38,522 bases of DNA from Bacillota bacterium (lineage in GTDB: Bacteria; Bacillota; UBA4882; UBA8346): contig JAKPCT010000103.1 in NCBI GenBank assembly GCA_029553165.1, positions 1-38,522 on the forward strand, read 5' to 3'. A program made the translations under genes and the position numbers. The notes beneath the pieces are model-generated. The model was not told the origin of the DNA. It was given only the letters and a program-made list of their open reading frames with translations, and made no database searches. This document shows, one piece after another, positions 28,134 to 37,205 of the stretch. Each line of letters begins with the position of its first letter. Positions within the stretch are counted from its first letter, which is position 1.

Positions 28134-29057
28134 ATGAAACGAGCGCTGGTACTGGCAGGTGGTGGAGTAAGAGGCGCCTTTGAGGTTGGCGCAATTGAAT
28201 ACCTGGTTGTCAAAGAAGGTATTGATTTTGACATGTTCTTTGGAACAAGCGTCGGCGCGCTCAATGCAGCTGTTTTAGGTATGGCCAAAAACTATCGGGA
28301 ATTAGTTGCTCAAACATCCCAGCTAAAACAATTATGGTTGTCAATCAAAGGAAATGACTCAATTTATTCCAGAAATTGGGGCAAATTCCTCAGGCTAATA
28401 TTTAATGACGCTTTATATAATCCCAACGGACTACGCCGGATAATCAAGGAACAGATTGACCCTGACCGGCTCTGTAACAATCCCAATAAATTTACCAAAG
28501 TAACCGCCGTTGCCATCGAAACCGGTGAACTCTTCTTCGCTGACAGCCGTAATCGCAGTATTAAAGAGCAGTTCCTAGATTTCATTTTAGCAAGCGCCAG
28601 TATTCCCGTCTTCTTCCCACCGGTGCAAATCAATGGTCAACATTGGTACGACGGTGGCTTAAGAGATACCACTCCTTTAGCGGCAGCAATTAAGGAACAT
28701 CCCGATGAAATATTAGTGATATTAACTTTTCCAGTCGATGAAAAACTCCATCCATTGATCGAAACAGTTAGTTATCGTGGTGTATTTGCTTCGTTACTTC
28801 GGACTATTCAAATAATGTCCAATGAGATCAGCGCCAATGACTTACAGGTAGCCAGACTAATCAACCAGCATTACCGGTGTATTCCCGGAAAACAAAAAAT
28901 ACCGATCCATCTGATTGCTCCCCCAAAAAGTTTAAAGGGTAACATTTTGGATTTTGAGCCGGCTGCTATTCGTGCCAACATCGAAAGCGGTTATCAGGCA
29001 GCCCAAAACCCTCAATTAATCGGTCACTTAGAAACTACTAGGATTAGCGCTAAGTGA
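28134..29057 (+). CDS. Patatin-like phospholipase/acyl hydrolase
   Basis: Predicted cytoplasmic lipid acyl hydrolase with a Ser-Asp dyad. 307 residues, ATG at 28134 after GGAGG. The oxyanion motif G-G-G-V-R-G is at 9-14. The nucleophile Ser39 is in G-T-S-V-G, and the catalytic Asp is in W-Y-D-G-G. No signal peptide. Similar in layout to bacterial RssA/YchK-type patatin proteins. It is divergent from the mcp3 gene, and no functional link is visible. A TATAAT-like box lies about 35 bases upstream, but its -35 partner is weak. Confidence 0.9.
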   Translation: MKRALVLAGGGVRGAFEVGAIEYLVVKEGIDFDMFFGTSVGALNAAVLGMAKNYRELVAQTSQLKQLWLSIKGNDSIYSRNWGKFLRLIFNDALYNPNGLRRIIKEQIDPDRLCNNPNKFTKVTAVAIETGELFFADSRNRSIKEQFLDFILASASIPVFFPPVQINGQHWYDGGLRDTTPLAAAIKEHPDEILVILTFPVDEKLHPLIETVSYRGVFASLLRTIQIMSNEISANDLQVARLINQHYRCIPGKQKIPIHLIAPPKSLKGNILDFEPAAIRANIESGYQAAQNPQLIGHLETTRISAK

Positions 29058-29102
29058 TCATTTCCTTGAGGACATGGTATTAATTTTTTAGGAATCAACA
29101 AT

Positions 29103-29141
29103 AAAAAACCTTTGTTAATTGAAGCCAATTTCCAAAGGTTT
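29103..29141 (-). terminator. Rho-independent terminator of the aldolase-like gene
   Basis: A 9-bp stem, AAACCTTTG (29106-29114) with CAAAGGTTT (29133-29141). On the minus strand it is followed by a run of T. It lies eight bases after the stop codon of the gene at 29149. Confidence 0.7.
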
Positions 29142-29148
29142 AATGTTT

Positions 29149-29976
29149 TCAGCTCAATAATATAAGCTTTTGATTAACAAGCTCGGCAACCCTGCTTCTC
29201 CCAATCTTCAGCAATTCCTGGGGAAGACTCGCGATTTGATGATCGTTCTGGTAATATACGAACACCTGATTCAAATACTCTTCCAATAAGCTATCCATAA
29301 AATTAACTTTAGCAATACCAAGTTTGATACACTGCTTGGCTACCACCGGTTTTAATTGGGCCCTCTCAACCAAGACAAGCGGAACCGGCATCGTTTCTTG
29401 CAATTGCTGCAACTTAAGGTAATTTACTTGAGGTTCATCCATCTTAGTTGTTGTATTTAACAAAAAAGCCAATAAATCAATTTTTGTATCTAAGACAAAT
29501 TGCAGTAACCGGTCAAGATAACGCTCATCAGTTTCATTAATCATTGGTTCTTCAGGAACACTGATACTGTCCAACAATACCTCAACCGTTACATCTTTAC
29601 GATGTGCATATTTAACAATTTCGGTCACCAGCTTTATGTTATCTTCCCAGGCAGATTTGGTACAGTCAACCATAAGCGATAAAAAACCGGCATTAATCGC
29701 GCTTACTGCATCTTCAAAATTTGAACAGTATGTAAGTTGCACCCCAACCGGAACAGGGCACAATTCAGCCACCAAACGCGCTAATCCTGCATAAAATTGA
29801 TAAAATGCCGCACCAACATTCTGATTATTCACTTGAAGAATCACTGGTTGGTTGGTCGCTACAACCGCATCATAAATACCTAGCCCTTCTTCCAGTCCGT
29901 TTATTTCAAATGCCCCAACAGCTCTTCCGTGTTTTCTTGCGTTTCTAACAATCTCTAAGATATTACCGATACTCAA
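29149..29976 (-). CDS. Class II fructose-bisphosphate aldolase homologue lacking catalytic residues (pseudoenzyme)
   Basis: 275 residues with an intact frame, TTG start at 29976 and an AAGGAG site nine bases upstream. The fold is recognisable: A-V-G-A-F-E-I-N-G-L-E near the N-terminus, P-V-I-L-Q-V, then N-A-G-F-x-S-x-M-V-D, and A-K-V-N-F near the end. These match the FbaA pattern. At the place of the zinc and catalytic motif H-L-D-H-G-S-S-F-E it reads Q80-L-T-Y-C-S-N-F-E. The later zinc histidines are also gone: G-T-A-H-G-P becomes N-T-T-T-K-M, and L-H-G-G-S-G becomes V-E-R-A-Q-L. Aldolase activity is therefore very unlikely; a regulatory, binding or different catalytic role is inferred. It has its own promoter and terminator. 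Confidence 0.8.
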   Translation of the reverse strand: MSIGNILEIVRNARKHGRAVGAFEINGLEEGLGIYDAVVATNQPVILQVNNQNVGAAFYQFYAGLARLVAELCPVPVGVQLTYCSNFEDAVSAINAGFLSLMVDCTKSAWEDNIKLVTEIVKYAHRKDVTVEVLLDSISVPEEPMINETDERYLDRLLQFVLDTKIDLLAFLLNTTTKMDEPQVNYLKLQQLQETMPVPLVLVERAQLKPVVAKQCIKLGIAKVNFMDSLLEEYLNQVFVYYQNDHQIASLPQELLKIGRSRVAELVNQKLILLS

Positions 29977-30066
29977 TCGAAGACACTCCTTGCTGGTAAG
30001 ATCTAGAAGTCATTTGATGCCCTTCAGGTACCGTCTTATGAGACTTAATTATTTAGAATCCATTTT

Positions 30067-30075
30067 ATTATAACA
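30067..30075 (-). promoter_or_regulatory. Extended -10 promoter of the aldolase-like gene
   Basis: On the minus strand the sequence TGTTATAAT is a perfect extended -10 (TGnTATAAT). The -35 partner (TTAAAC, 17 bases upstream) is weak, as is common for this class. Transcription would begin about 85 bases before the TTG at 29976. The rest of the gene-free stretch 29977-30314 contains only the terminator at 30250-30284; nothing else was seen. Confidence 0.5.
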
Positions 30076-30249
30076 GACTTTTTTGATAAGTTTAAGTTCA
30101 AAATCATATAAAGTTGATTGGAATTGAAAAAATTGCTAATATATTACTTTTTATCCCATTTGAATCCTCTGCTTACAGTTAAACTTGGTGAATTTTTCAG
30201 CCGTAACAATTTTTCCGGCACGGCAAAAAGTTTGAAAAAGAAAGAACAG

Positions 30250-30284
30250 AAAAGCTGTTGGCAAAAATTATATTTTGCAACAGC
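30250..30284 (-). terminator. Rho-independent terminator after mcp4
   Basis: GCTGTTG-x-CAAAA (30254-30265) pairs with TTTTGCAACAGC (30273-30284), with one bulged base, and a T-rich tract follows on the minus strand. Confidence 0.7.
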
Positions 30285-30314
30285 ATCCTGGGAATAATTA
30301 TTGATTAGTTTATC

Positions 30315-31682
30315 TTAATACTTCCCAAATTCCTGATCAAGTATTATCTTCCGATCAGTTACCGCTCCGGAATCATCTTGTAAAAACATCCCGCTGTTCT
30401 GGTTGGAAGCTAACAAGCCACTGTTAACACCTGCACCGCCAAATAAAGCATTTTGTCCATGATAAAAGTCACTGACCTTCTTTAACTTAAACTTCCTGAC
30501 CATGTCTTTTAACAGTCCTGCTTGACTTGACAGCTCCTCACTGGCAGAAGCGCTTTCTTCGGCAGTAGCCGAATTTGCCTGAACGACTTGGGACACCTGA
30601 CCAATTGCTTGATTAACTTGAGAGATTCCCGTTGCTTGTTCGTTAGAGGCGCTTGCAATCTCTTCGACCAGCTGTGCAACCTCGGCAACGCCACTGACAA
30701 TCTTCGTCAATGCGGCTGCAGTATCGTTAGCAATTTCAGTCCCGGCTTCCACCCGTTTGATTGAACTCTCAATTAATTCAGTGGTTTCTTTCGCTGCATT
30801 AGCACTACGGGCTGCCAGGTTACGTACCTCCTCTGCGACAACTGCAAAGCCTTTACCATGTTGACCTGCCCTGGCTGCTTCCACAGCTGCGTTTAATGCT
30901 AGAATATTGGTCTGGAAAGCGATCTCATCAATAACCTTAATGATCTTTGAGATATTACTGGATGAATCATTGATTTGCTGCATTGCCCCTAACATTCCTG
31001 ACATTTGATTGTTGCCTTGCGTCGCTAAGTCTTTGGCTGCTTCTGCCAATTCATTTGCTTTATTGGCATTGCTTGCATTCTGTCTGATTTGATTTGCAAT
31101 ATGAGTAACTGTATTGGTAATCTCCTCTATGGAGCTGGCTTGCTCGGTTGAACCCTGTGATAATGCCTGACTGGAAACAGAGACTTGTTTAGCTCCTGCA
31201 GCAACCTGATCCGATGCTGTACTGATATTGTTCAATATTTCATTATTAGTCTGCACCATCTCTTTGAGTTTCTGTCCCAAAAGGTCCTTCTCCGACTTCA
31301 CTCTTACTTCAACTGTCAGATCACCGGCAGCAATTTTTTCCGCAATTTCAGCTTGCTCTTTAATATTGTCAACCATTTTCCCAAATGACTCCATTAAATG
31401 GCCAATTTCATCCTTAGTATTAGCTATTATTTTGACATTTACATCTCCTATTGCCAGTTGATCAGCCGCATTTACCAATTGTTTAACTGGATTACTAATT
31501 GTACGTGAAATGAAAAGTCCTAGACCAATCGCCAAAAACATCGCCACAATAATGATTATAACCATCGTAGTAGAAGCAGTATTAGCAATTTTGGTATTTT
31601 GATCGGCCTTCGTCTTCGCATCACTAACATTAAATTCAAACAACTCATCAATCACCGCTTGAATCTCTTTATTCAGTTAGAA
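30315..31682 (-). pseudogene. Methyl-accepting chemotaxis protein (mcp4), 5'-truncated
   Basis: The reading frame keeps the last part of a 4HB sensor ([13 protein letters not shown]), TM2, HAMP, the full signalling hairpin with [14 protein letters not shown], and the tail [12 protein letters not shown]1 and most of the sensor are missing: an in-frame stop lies just above codon 31682. Only 232 bases separate that point from the yhcH stop, too little for the missing part, and that gap contains a terminator. The best start, GTG at 31655 (446 residues), has no clear ribosome site. A deletion remnant is most likely. A short, single-TM signalling protein is an alternative, since the kinase-control part is complete. 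Confidence 0.75.
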
Positions 31683-31738
31683 CAAAATACATCGTTTTGT
31701 AATCCTATTGTTAAAAAATAAACTTGTTAAGATGAATT

Positions 31739-31779
31739 TAAAAAAAGACTATTGCAAAATTTTAACTTTCACAATAGCC
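31739..31779 (-). terminator. Rho-independent terminator of the hydratase-yhcH operon
   Basis: GACTATTGC (31747-31755) pairs with ACAATAGCC (31771-31779) through two G-U type pairs. On the minus strand a run of seven or more T follows. Confidence 0.75.
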
Positions 31780-31914
31780 CATTTTCAATTAATAAAAGAT
31801 ATTTAACTATAGTCCCTATCGGTTAACTAAAGTAGCCAATCACTTATTACCAATAGGTTTCTTCACCATGTGGACACCGTTGGTAACAGCTAGTTATTTG
31901 CAACAATTACCCAA

Positions 31915-32385
31915 TCATATTAAACTCGCGGCCACTTTAACTACTACTTTTTTAACATAACTTTCAGCCCGGTTCTGACAACATGGTCGATGGATTTCAT
32001 CAGGAAAGAAGATGGCAAACATCCCCTCATCTAAAACCAAGTCGGTCTCGTCATAAATCTGACTGTAAAATAGCAAATCCTTCTCCTCCAACAAATCTTC
32101 ATCGATTTGATAGTCAGATCTCGCAGGAGCAAAACCAATGATCTCACTACCTTTTGACAAATACTGGATATCAATATATTTCCGGTGTGCTTCTGGTCGT
32201 CGCTCCTCTTTGGGAAAGGTGGAATAATCCTGTACCATAGCGAAGATATTTTCACCGTCGATTTCATACTTACCAGACTCTAATTTAACAATATCGGTCT
32301 CCTTTAGATACTGTAATCCTTTAATTAAAGGGGCTGGAAGCACCTTTTCATATAATTTTAAATTGCTAATCTTATCAAAGATCAT
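31915..32385 (-). CDS. YhcH/YjgK/YiaL (TabA) family protein
   Basis: 156-residue cupin-like protein of the DUF386 family, which includes TabA, YiaL and EbgC. Conserved metal-site residues are visible in E-A-H-R-K-Y-I-D-I-Q-Y and P-D-E-I-H-R-P. Family members are linked to sugar-acid, sialic-acid or sugar-anomer handling, but most lack a proven reaction. It begins only two bases after the hydratase stop, so the two are one operon and probably coupled in translation. The start codon is ATG at 32385. The pairing suggests a role on the same carbon compound as the hydratase. Confidence 0.85.
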   Translation of the reverse strand: MIFDKISNLKLYEKVLPAPLIKGLQYLKETDIVKLESGKYEIDGENIFAMVQDYSTFPKEERRPEAHRKYIDIQYLSKGSEIIGFAPARSDYQIDEDLLEEKDLLFYSQIYDETDLVLDEGMFAIFFPDEIHRPCCQNRAESYVKKVVVKVAASLI

Positions 32386-32387
32386 CT

Positions 32388-34730
32388 TTACCCTACCTTA
32401 TAATAATTAATTAAACTACCAGCCAAAATGACATCCCGTTCGTCTTTGGTCAAATTAGGCAGCTTCAGTTGAATCTCAACTGTGCCTGTCGAATTAATAA
32501 TTTGGGCAGTAACTGTATCTGCTCCGGAAGCAACCGCAGTACGGATTCCCGGAATAAACAGATATTGATCAACGCTTAGTTTATCTACATCAGCAGTATC
32601 AATTATAAAAGGTAACATTCCCCAGTTGATTACGTTACTGCGGTAACGTTTGGTAGCATATTCAACCGCGATATTCCCCCAACCTCCTAATACTTTCTGA
32701 CAGGAGGCGGCTTGTTCACGCGCTGAACCGTCTCCGGGACGCATCGCAAAAATAATGCTTCCCAGACCGGTATTCCCAATTAATTCGGCCGCTGTTTGTC
32801 CTAAACCCTTTAATGAATCAAATAATTTTGCAACTGAAGCGGTTTCAAGATTTGCTAAACCGCTGGCAACCAATTGCCGCCGTTCTTCTTCGAGCTGCTG
32901 GATCTCTTTTGCCCGACCGACATATTCAGGGACTTTTCTTGATAAGGCAAATTCCGCTAATTTAAGCGGGTTGGACCGATATGATGATGTTTCACCGGAA
33001 GGAATCAATTCATCAGTTGTTGTTACCGGGTCATGGATCACCGCTACCAGCCGTAAGAGCAGATTGTCAGGCAACGCAGTCATCTTCGGCCAATCAACAA
33101 TATTCGGACCAAACTTCAGTTCTAATTCCGGATTCGCTTTACCATAACCTTGATAAACCCGATTATCGTAAACCGTTTTATTAAAGTGATAAGCCACCTG
33201 CGATCCCGTAGCACCAACTTCAGTTGCCGCAGTCAACCGGCCGCCATTGATTGAAGTTGCCGCAATCGAACGGGCATCCATCAGAGCTACCGAAGCAATC
33301 TGCCCGTTAGCGGGTTTCGAACCTTCGCGATTGGGGAAGTTTCGGGTTGTATGACGGATACTCAAACCTTCATTTGCCGGGACGTCCCCTGCGCCAAAAC
33401 ATGGCCCACAGAAAGCAGTCCGTAGCGTTGCGCCTGCGGTGAGAAGCTTCGCCGCTACTCCATTGTTTACCAATTCCAGGTTCACCGGTTGGCTGGCAGG
33501 ATAAACGCTTAACCAGAACTCATCGGTTCCAATCGAGGCATTACCAATAATATCAGCCATCGCGCAAATATTTTCAAAAGTACCGCCGGCACAACCGGCA
33601 ACTACTCCTTGATCAACCTGGAGTCGTCCGTCTTCAACTTTTGGACTCAGTTTAAACTGTAGTTTCGGATTGTCTAACTGCTTTTGTCCTTCTACTTCAA
33701 CAGCTTTTAAGATATCATAGACATTTTCATTGAGTTCCTTAATGGAGTAGACATTGCTGGGATGGAACGGCAAGGCAATCATTGATTCAATCTTGCTTAA
33801 ATCAACTTTGATAACACCATCGTAATAAGCTACTTTACCTGGTTCTAACTTGGCATATGCCTCTGGACGTCCATGAATCTCAAAATATTCCCGGACTGCT
33901 TCATCGGTCACCCAAATCGAACTGAGGCAGGTCGTCTCGGTTGTCATTACATCAATACCATTACGATAGTCAACCGAGAGGTTAGCAATACCCGGTCCAA
34001 CAAACTCCATCACTTTATTTTTAACAAAACCATTCGCAAAGACTGCTTTAATAATGGCTAACGCAACATCCTGCGGCCCAACACCCGGTTTAGGGCTACC
34101 TTCAAGATAGACTGCAATAATTCCTGGAAATGCAACATCATAAGTCTTTTCTAATAATTGTTTGACAATTTCAGGTCCGCCTTCACCGATAGCCATCGTC
34201 CCTAAAGCGCCATAACGGGTATGGCTGTCCGAACCGAGGATCATCTTACCACAGCCAGCCATCATCTCCCGCATATACTGGTGAATTACTGCCTGGTGGG
34301 CCGGAACAAAGATTCCGCCATACTTTTTAGCAGCTGAAAGTCCAAAAACATGATCATCCTCGTTGATCGTCCCCCCAACTGCGCAAAGACTATTATGACA
34401 GTTAGTCAAGACATATGGCACCGGAAAGCGTTTCAATCCACTAGCCCGCGCTGTCTGGATTATTCCAACATAAGTAATGTCATGGGAGGCTAAGGCATCA
34501 AAACGAAGCTTCAAGTTATTAAGATCACTGGAATGATTATGATTTTTAAGAATTTGATAAGCAATGGTATTCGTACGTGCTGTTTCACGGACCAACTCAC
34601 TGTCGGTTACTGTTATCCCCTCTGCAGCAAGAGAACTGTTAACTTCATCAACCGATAGTTTGTCGATATTTTCAACGATTGTCTTACCACCGATTAGGTA
34701 AGCACCGTTTCGTCCCAATAATTCAACCAC
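32388..34730 (-). CDS. Aconitase-superfamily hydratase (YbhJ-like)
   Basis: Predicted 4Fe-4S hydro-lyase of 780 residues. GTG start at 34730 with a GAGGG site. The three cluster cysteines are seen in [10 protein letters not shown] and C-G-P-C-F-G-A-G. Other aconitase motifs include S-D-S-H-T-R-Y-G and the C-terminal swivel-domain strand [15 protein letters not shown]. The length and details resemble E. coli YbhJ more than AcnA, AcnB or LeuC. The substrate is unknown. It forms an operon with the YhcH protein. Confidence 0.85.
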   Translation of the reverse strand: MVELLGRNGAYLIGGKTIVENIDKLSVDEVNSSLAAEGITVTDSELVRETARTNTIAYQILKNHNHSSDLNNLKLRFDALASHDITYVGIIQTARASGLKRFPVPYVLTNCHNSLCAVGGTINEDDHVFGLSAAKKYGGIFVPAHQAVIHQYMREMMAGCGKMILGSDSHTRYGALGTMAIGEGGPEIVKQLLEKTYDVAFPGIIAVYLEGSPKPGVGPQDVALAIIKAVFANGFVKNKVMEFVGPGIANLSVDYRNGIDVMTTETTCLSSIWVTDEAVREYFEIHGRPEAYAKLEPGKVAYYDGVIKVDLSKIESMIALPFHPSNVYSIKELNENVYDILKAVEVEGQKQLDNPKLQFKLSPKVEDGRLQVDQGVVAGCAGGTFENICAMADIIGNASIGTDEFWLSVYPASQPVNLELVNNGVAAKLLTAGATLRTAFCGPCFGAGDVPANEGLSIRHTTRNFPNREGSKPANGQIASVALMDARSIAATSINGGRLTAATEVGATGSQVAYHFNKTVYDNRVYQGYGKANPELELKFGPNIVDWPKMTALPDNLLLRLVAVIHDPVTTTDELIPSGETSSYRSNPLKLAEFALSRKVPEYVGRAKEIQQLEEERRQLVASGLANLETASVAKLFDSLKGLGQTAAELIGNTGLGSIIFAMRPGDGSAREQAASCQKVLGGWGNIAVEYATKRYRSNVINWGMLPFIIDTADVDKLSVDQYLFIPGIRTAVASGADTVTAQIINSTGTVEIQLKLPNLTKDERDVILAGSLINYYKVG

Positions 34731-34781
34731 TTTTATCCCTCACTTTTTCTGATACTTTCTACGATAATAATACTATAACAC

Positions 34782-34810
34782 ATTAAATCATTCTTGACTG
34801 ACCCTGTCAA
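34782..34810 (-). promoter_or_regulatory. Sigma-A promoter of the hydratase operon
   Basis: On the minus strand a perfect TTGACA (34805-34810), a 17-base spacer and TTTAAT (34782-34787). It lies about 50 bases before the GTG start at 34730. Confidence 0.55.
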
Positions 34811-34940
34811 GGCAACAGCGTTACAAAGCGTTAAGAATTTTATTAAAAATATTTGGTATTAATTACATTCTTAAATCAGGAAACATTTATCAGAATTTTG
34901 GGTTTAAATTAATATAGCAGGTTTTAGGGAGGTAAGCCAG

Positions 34941-35717
34941 ATGAAAAAAGCACTGGTTACAATTATCATTTTATTAACCATCTCCGGTACAGTCATTGCA
35001 TTCCGAATAAAACTGCCTAATCAAAAAATCACTGATGTTCAAATAATCCACGAACTTCCCTTCAATATTGAGCCGTTTAACCCCGTCCCGGAGGTCCGTA
35101 CCTGGGACGAGGACGGACGAACCTTTTACTACTTTAACTGGGGAATCAAACCAACCGGAGGTTACAGCTTAAATTTTGTTGAACTCAAAGACGATTTGAT
35201 CGTAATTCAAGCCCTGAATCCACCTGAAAAAAGGATGGTGATCCAGATCTTTACCTACCCCAGGTTGATTCTCTCATTGCCACAAGGAACCTATAAATAC
35301 CGGGTGATCGATCAAAATAAAAAAATAATCAAAGACTTCTTTAAACCAACTAACCCGCCATTACAGTTTACATTATTCCTGCCACAGGGAGATGGAATTG
35401 GTACCAGACAGATTTTACGCGATCCCTATGAGAACACGGCAGGTAAAACCACTGCGGAAATCGCTTTGGAAGCTTTAATGGTCCAAACCGAAGTCTATGA
35501 ATTATTAGAACATGAGGTAACGGTTGAAGGTGTTTCTTTCTCAAACAGCGATGGTAAATGGGTCGTCTTATTAAGTAAAAGTTATGAAAGTTTAGACCTC
35601 TCCCAACAGGAACTTTTAGCAGAATTAATCACCAAAACTGTACTGACAATAAAAGCAAAAGGACTTGATCGAGTCGAAATAACCACCGACCCAAACGCAT
35701 TGCCACAGTTAGAATAA
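34941..35717 (+). CDS. Secreted PrcB_C plus GerMN-like protein
   Basis: 258-residue protein with an N-terminal signal or anchor (about 1-22). ATG at 34941 after GGGAGG. Residues 60-130 fit the PrcB_C pattern: P-T-G-G-Y-S-(L/V)-x-(F/V)-x-x-(L/V), then N-P-P, T-Y-P and the closing Y-K-(Y/V)-R-V-I-D. Residues 150-250 resemble a GerMN domain, with R-D-P-Y then T-T-A-E-I-A-L-E-A-L-M and a strand before the final T-D-P. GerMN proteins act in germination or sporulation envelopes; PrcB_C is of uncertain function. The combination points to an extracytoplasmic assembly or scaffold protein. Both domain calls are from pattern memory and are moderate. Confidence 0.6.
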   Translation: MKKALVTIIILLTISGTVIAFRIKLPNQKITDVQIIHELPFNIEPFNPVPEVRTWDEDGRTFYYFNWGIKPTGGYSLNFVELKDDLIVIQALNPPEKRMVIQIFTYPRLILSLPQGTYKYRVIDQNKKIIKDFFKPTNPPLQFTLFLPQGDGIGTRQILRDPYENTAGKTTAEIALEALMVQTEVYELLEHEVTVEGVSFSNSDGKWVVLLSKSYESLDLSQQELLAELITKTVLTIKAKGLDRVEITTDPNALPQLE

Positions 35718-35771
35718 TAGACAGCCACATCTCAAATAAGAATTCGGAGACATCGGATGATTAAAAAGAGA

Positions 35772-35802
35772 ACCGGAACCATACGGTTCCGGTGCCTTTT
35801 TT
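35772..35802. terminator. Bidirectional terminator between the GerMN-like gene and the flavodiiron gene
   Basis: A perfect 9-bp stem, ACCGGAACC (35772-35780) with GGTTCCGGT (35785-35793), and a four-base loop. T-runs lie on both sides. It serves two convergent genes and touches the flavodiiron stop codon at 35801. Confidence 0.85.
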
Positions 35803-37024
35803 AGACAACTTTTTGCTCAATCTTCCCAATCAGCTGGATAATCCCTGACTCAATCCGCGAAAGGACCTCTGGCGTAGGAGAACCTTCAAATTCAATGGCA
35901 TCAACAAAATCCCATTTCATTCTGTTACGCTCAACAATCTCTTTCAGCTCTTTTTCAGCGCCACCCGACCAGCCACAAGAACCAAAATAGAGGGCTGTTT
36001 TGCCGGAGACTCGTTTTCTTCCTACTTCCTCTATGGCGGCTGCTACCGGCGGAAACAATTTATACTCATAGGTAGGCGCGGCAATGATTATTCCCGCTGA
36101 TCGGAAAACGGTAGCCAGCATCTCGCTTTCACTTGCTAACGGCAGCTTCAGTTTGTTTACTTTAATCCCTTCCCGCTCCAAAACTTTCTCTGCATGTTTA
36201 ATCGCTTTTTCAGTCATGCCATACATTGAACCCCATAAAATGGTAATTTCTTTCTTGCCAGCTCCTTCGGCGTATTGGCAAAGTCGCAGGTAATCATTGA
36301 TTATCTTTTGGGGGTTTTGTCGATACACTGGTCCATGTCCGGGGGCAATAATCTTGAGTTCCAACTCTTTGGTCTTTTCGATTGATTTGCGCACCATCGG
36401 AGTAAAAGTAGCCATAACATTTGAAAAATATCTAATACCTTCAATTTCAAAAAACTCAACTTCGGCAGCGGTTAGTTCATCGTCAAAATAATGGTCGCCT
36501 ATTTTACCAAATGCACCATACATATCACAGGAAAAGAGCGTCTTCGTGCTTGATTCATATGTAAGCATCGTATCCGGCCAATGTACATTCGGTGTAGGAT
36601 GAAAACTTAAGATCTTACCATTGCCTAAATCCAGGGTATCTCCTTCTTTGACTACTCTGATTCTGTCTTCACTACCATAAAAAGAGTTTATTAATTTAGC
36701 CGCTTTATCGGTACAGATTATTGTGCATTGGTCATTAACCTTCTTAAAATTCTCAAGCCATCCGGAATGGTCCGGCTCCATATGGTTGACGATCAAATAA
36801 TCGATCTCCTTAGGATTAACATTGATCTCCTCAAGATTTTGATACAATGTTTCCGGGATTCCATCCCAACCGATCACACCATCAATAACCGCCGCCTTCT
36901 CGCCCTTTACAATATAAGAATTCAAGGTAACACCATTTGACAGTTCCCACATTCCTTCAAACAGAATCTGTTCTACGTTCATCGACAACATCTGGATTCC
37001 ATCAGCGATCTCTATTTTTTTCAT
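35801..37024 (-). CDS. Flavodiiron protein (FprA family A-type flavoprotein)
   Basis: Cytoplasmic enzyme reducing O2 to water or NO to N2O in anaerobes. 407 residues, ATG at 37024 after GGGAGGG. The N-terminal metallo-beta-lactamase-like domain has the di-iron ligands H81-M-E83-P-D85-H86, His in N-V-H-W-P, Asp in S-C-D-M-Y-G and His in P-G-H-G-P-V. The C-terminal flavodoxin domain (about 255-405) has the FMN loop G-S-M-Y-G-M-T-E and P-T-Y-E-Y. All ligands are present. It supports an anaerobic, oxygen-protecting lifestyle. Confidence 0.94.
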   Translation of the reverse strand: MKKIEIADGIQMLSMNVEQILFEGMWELSNGVTLNSYIVKGEKAAVIDGVIGWDGIPETLYQNLEEINVNPKEIDYLIVNHMEPDHSGWLENFKKVNDQCTIICTDKAAKLINSFYGSEDRIRVVKEGDTLDLGNGKILSFHPTPNVHWPDTMLTYESSTKTLFSCDMYGAFGKIGDHYFDDELTAAEVEFFEIEGIRYFSNVMATFTPMVRKSIEKTKELELKIIAPGHGPVYRQNPQKIINDYLRLCQYAEGAGKKEITILWGSMYGMTEKAIKHAEKVLEREGIKVNKLKLPLASESEMLATVFRSAGIIIAAPTYEYKLFPPVAAAIEEVGRKRVSGKTALYFGSCGWSGGAEKELKEIVERNRMKWDFVDAIEFEGSPTPEVLSRIESGIIQLIGKIEQKVV

Positions 37025-37107
37025 AATCTATCCCTCCCATTTAGAAATTTTCTGCTTCTGTTGCTTAGATTGTAATAAAATCAGCCACTCCTATTTTTAT
37101 ATTCATT

Positions 37108-37136
37108 ATCTTACTTTAGTTTAATGCTATCTGCAA
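37108..37136 (-). promoter_or_regulatory. Promoter of the flavodiiron gene
   Basis: On the minus strand TTGCAG (37131-37136), a 17-base spacer and TAAGAT (37108-37113), about 80 bases before the ATG at 37024. Confidence 0.45.
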
Positions 37137-37186
37137 GAGCCATATAGCATCTATTGTTCGAAAGAATCTGTTTATTATAAATGTAT

Positions 37187-37205
37187 GACCTTCCGCCGGA
37201 AAGTC
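37187..37205 (-). terminator. Hairpin at the end of the anchored-protein gene
   Basis: GACTTTCC and GGAAGGTC form an 8-bp stem with one G-U pair and a three-base loop, overlapping the stop codon at 37204. The T-run after it is poor, so this is a weak call. Confidence 0.35.
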
